From positions 62,001 to 126,000 of the forward strand of contig QPMI01000429.1 in assembly GCA_004431415.1 (NCBI GenBank): a stretch of 64,000 bases of DNA. Reading direction: 5' to 3'. Made by a program: the position numbers and the translations under genes. Below, in pieces: positions 62,459 through 64,000 of this stretch; within the stretch, counting starts at the first letter, position 1, and each line of letters begins with the position of its first letter. Source of the stretch: Cyanophora paradoxa (taxonomy: Eukaryota > Glaucocystophyceae > Cyanophorales > Cyanophoraceae). The notes under the pieces were generated by a model that saw nothing but the letters and a program-made list of their open reading frames with translations, did not search any database and was not told the DNA's origin.

Positions 62459-64000
62459 TCATCCTGGCCGGAGCCGGCGCTCGGGAGGGGCGCGAGGGGC
62501 CGCAGGGGCAGCGGCGGCAGGCGGGCCGGCGGAGGGGAGCGGCCGGGGCCCGCGCTCACCGACTGGGAGCGGGGGCGCGCGCGCTCGGGCGGGGAGGCGC
62601 GCCCGGGGTGGAGGGGTCGGAGGAGGGGCGGCCGGCTTCCCGGCGCGCCGCGCGGTCGCCACGTACGAGTCCGAAACGGTGAGGCCGGGGGAGGCCCCCC
62701 GCCCTCCTCCGCCCCCTTCGCCGCGGCGCCGGCGCTCGGCAGCGGCGGCGCCGGCGCCTCCGCGGGCGCCGGCGTCTCACGATCGCCGCCGGGCTGCTCC
62801 GGCGCCGCCGCGCCCCGCTCCGCTTCGGCCGGCTGCGCCGCCGGCTGCGGCGTCGAGGCGGCGGCCTCGCGGGCGTCCCCTGCCCGGGCGGGCGAGGCGG
62901 CGGGGCGGGGCCCTCCCCCTCCTCCTCCGGGGCCCCGAGGGCGACGCCGAGGTCGGAGGTGACGGGGGCGGGGCCCGGCCCCGCCGGCTCCCCGGGGGAG
63001 GCGGGCCCCTGGGAGCCGAGGGCGTGGGCGGGGGCGGGGGCGCTGGAGCCGCGGCGGAGGGGCAGGCCGAGCTGCTGCCGCGTGCGCTCCTTGGCGCGCA
63101 TGCGGCGGAAGGTGCTCTGCAGCAGCACCACGCAGTAGACCATGTACGCCTCCCCGCCCTCCTCCTGCACCTGCTCGTGGTGCGCCGCCAGCCCGGGGAA
63201 CCGCCGCCGGCTCTGCCCCGCCGTCAGCGAGCGGGCGGAGGGGCGGGGCGGGGCGGGGCGGGGCGGGGCGGGCGGACCGTCCTCTCGAAGCGGAGGCGGA
63301 GGGGCTCGGGGAGGCGCGCCCCCGCGGACTCGTAGACGTTGGCGACCATGGCGCAGAAGCAGTCGTGGAAGTGGACGCGGGAGGCGGCGGCGGGGACGGC
63401 GAGCTGGCGGAGCTTGGCCATGACGGCGAGGCGGGAGGCGGCGGGGTCGATGCCGAGGGGGGGGTCGACCGAGGTGAGGAGGCGGCGGAGGTGGAGGGAG
63501 ACGGGGACGAAGCCCGAGGCGTCGGGGTCGAGGCCCTCCCAGGCCGCCACGAACTGCTCCACGTGCCGCTCCTTGATCGCGTGCTCCTCCCGCGCCGAGA
63601 TCGTGTCTGCCCGGGCGGGCGTCACGACCGGCCCGCTGCCACGTGCGGGGGCGGGGTGGGGCGGGGCGGGGCGGGGCGGGGCGCACCGAAGGCGTCGAGG
63701 ACGATGGCGACGAAGATCTGCATGCCGAGCACGCACGCGACGAAGTGGAAGGGGATGAAGTAGAGCGGCGCCAGCGCGCTCCCGCAGTCCTCCCCGCACC
63801 CCTCCGCCACCGACGAGTCCCACCTGCCGCCCCCGTGAGCGAGCCGCGCACGCACGCCGCGGCCAAAGCAAGGAAGTAAGAAAGCGGGCGCACATGATGT
63901 TGTTCCAGTTCTCGCCGGTCGTCTGCGGTCAAGGGCGGTGAGAAGAAGGAAGGGGCGAGGCGAGCGCGGCGTCCGCCTGCTGGCTACCATGCGGAAGAGG
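62459..64000 (-). CDS. Voltage-gated cation (Ca2+-type) channel alpha subunit, C-terminal part (5' end outside the window)
   Basis: Minus strand from the right edge. P-loop of the last repeat: TTGENWNNIM (about 63921-63892), the TGExW pattern with Glu at the selectivity-filter position, as in calcium channels (sodium channels have Ala in repeat IV). Next exon: WDSSVAEGCGEDCGSALAPL and YFIPFHFVACVLGMQIFVAI plus VLDAF, the pore-lining S6. Then an EF-hand-like region, EEHAIKERHVEQFVAAWEGL and DPDASGFVPVSLHLRRLL, VHFHDCFCAMVANVYESAGA, RLPEPLRLRFERT, and an IQ-like helix VLLQSTFRRMRAKERTRQQL. The tail is Pro/Ala-rich and its stop is not certain (62459 or nearby). Introns include (CCCCG)n runs at 63239-63272 and 63658-63682. 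Algal channels of this class often serve flagella or the plasma membrane. Confidence 0.85.

Noticed and set aside
1..64000. CRISPR arrays, operons, rRNA or tRNA genes
   Set aside because: No regularly spaced repeats with unique spacers, no ribosomal RNA motifs and no cloverleaf were recognised by eye; a tRNAscan/Infernal run would be decisive.

Overview
The window is nuclear DNA from a GC-rich unicellular eukaryote. Coding exons carry mostly G or C at third codon positions and are cut by many short introns of about 45-90 nt, with GTGCG/GTGAG donors and (c)gcag acceptors. There are no operons, Shine-Dalgarno sites or CRISPR arrays. Two adjacent genes for plastid-type sugar-phosphate enzymes (transketolase, glucose-6-phosphate isomerase) have N-terminal extensions starting MSAF and MAAF. 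A phenylalanine at residue 3-4 is the signature of glaucophyte (muroplast) transit peptides. Together with the base composition and intron style, this makes a glaucophyte such as Cyanophora my best guess (inference, not proven).

Left end, 1-18.7 kb: a near-perfect inverted duplication (1-2568 against 2809-5341, centred near 2.69 kb) holds two head-to-head copies of the 5' part of a giant gene. The right-hand copy can be followed exon by exon to 18693. It encodes an N-terminal extracytosolic-type region, about ten or more membrane segments, a PelF-like region, a GT4 glycosyltransferase domain with an E-x7-E motif, and a long Pro/Ala/Glu-rich tail. The left copy runs off the window.

18.7-30.2 kb is repeat-rich and gene-poor. 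It holds one secreted Cys-rich/Ser-Pro-repeat gene (20587-22054, minus), three hAT-type MITEs each with a perfect 8-bp target duplication, one TA-flanked MITE, a foldback repeat, a LINE-like endonuclease remnant, an inverted pair of another repeat, minisatellites, and long G or C homopolymers.

30.2-50.3 kb is gene-dense: MPP10 (U3 snoRNP), a small heat-shock protein, an unknown acidic/coiled-coil protein, a long Ala/Glu coiled-coil protein ending in an Ada-like zinc motif, glucose-6-phosphate isomerase, transketolase, and a second small heat-shock gene. The two Hsp20 genes are a 1.4-kb segmental duplication that includes a heat-shock element and TATA box. One copy is divergent from MPP10 and the other from transketolase, and the second copy has a one-base frameshift as sequenced.

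50.3-64 kb holds two or three Pro/Ser-rich genes without recognised domains, a MYND-SET (SMYD-type) methyltransferase, a STEEP1/CXorf56-family gene, and at the right edge the C-terminal part of a voltage-gated cation channel. A recurring feature of the right half is introns built of (CCCCG)n on the sense strand. Gene spans below include introns. Exon joins were inferred by eye from reading frame plus splice motifs and were not confirmed with transcripts.
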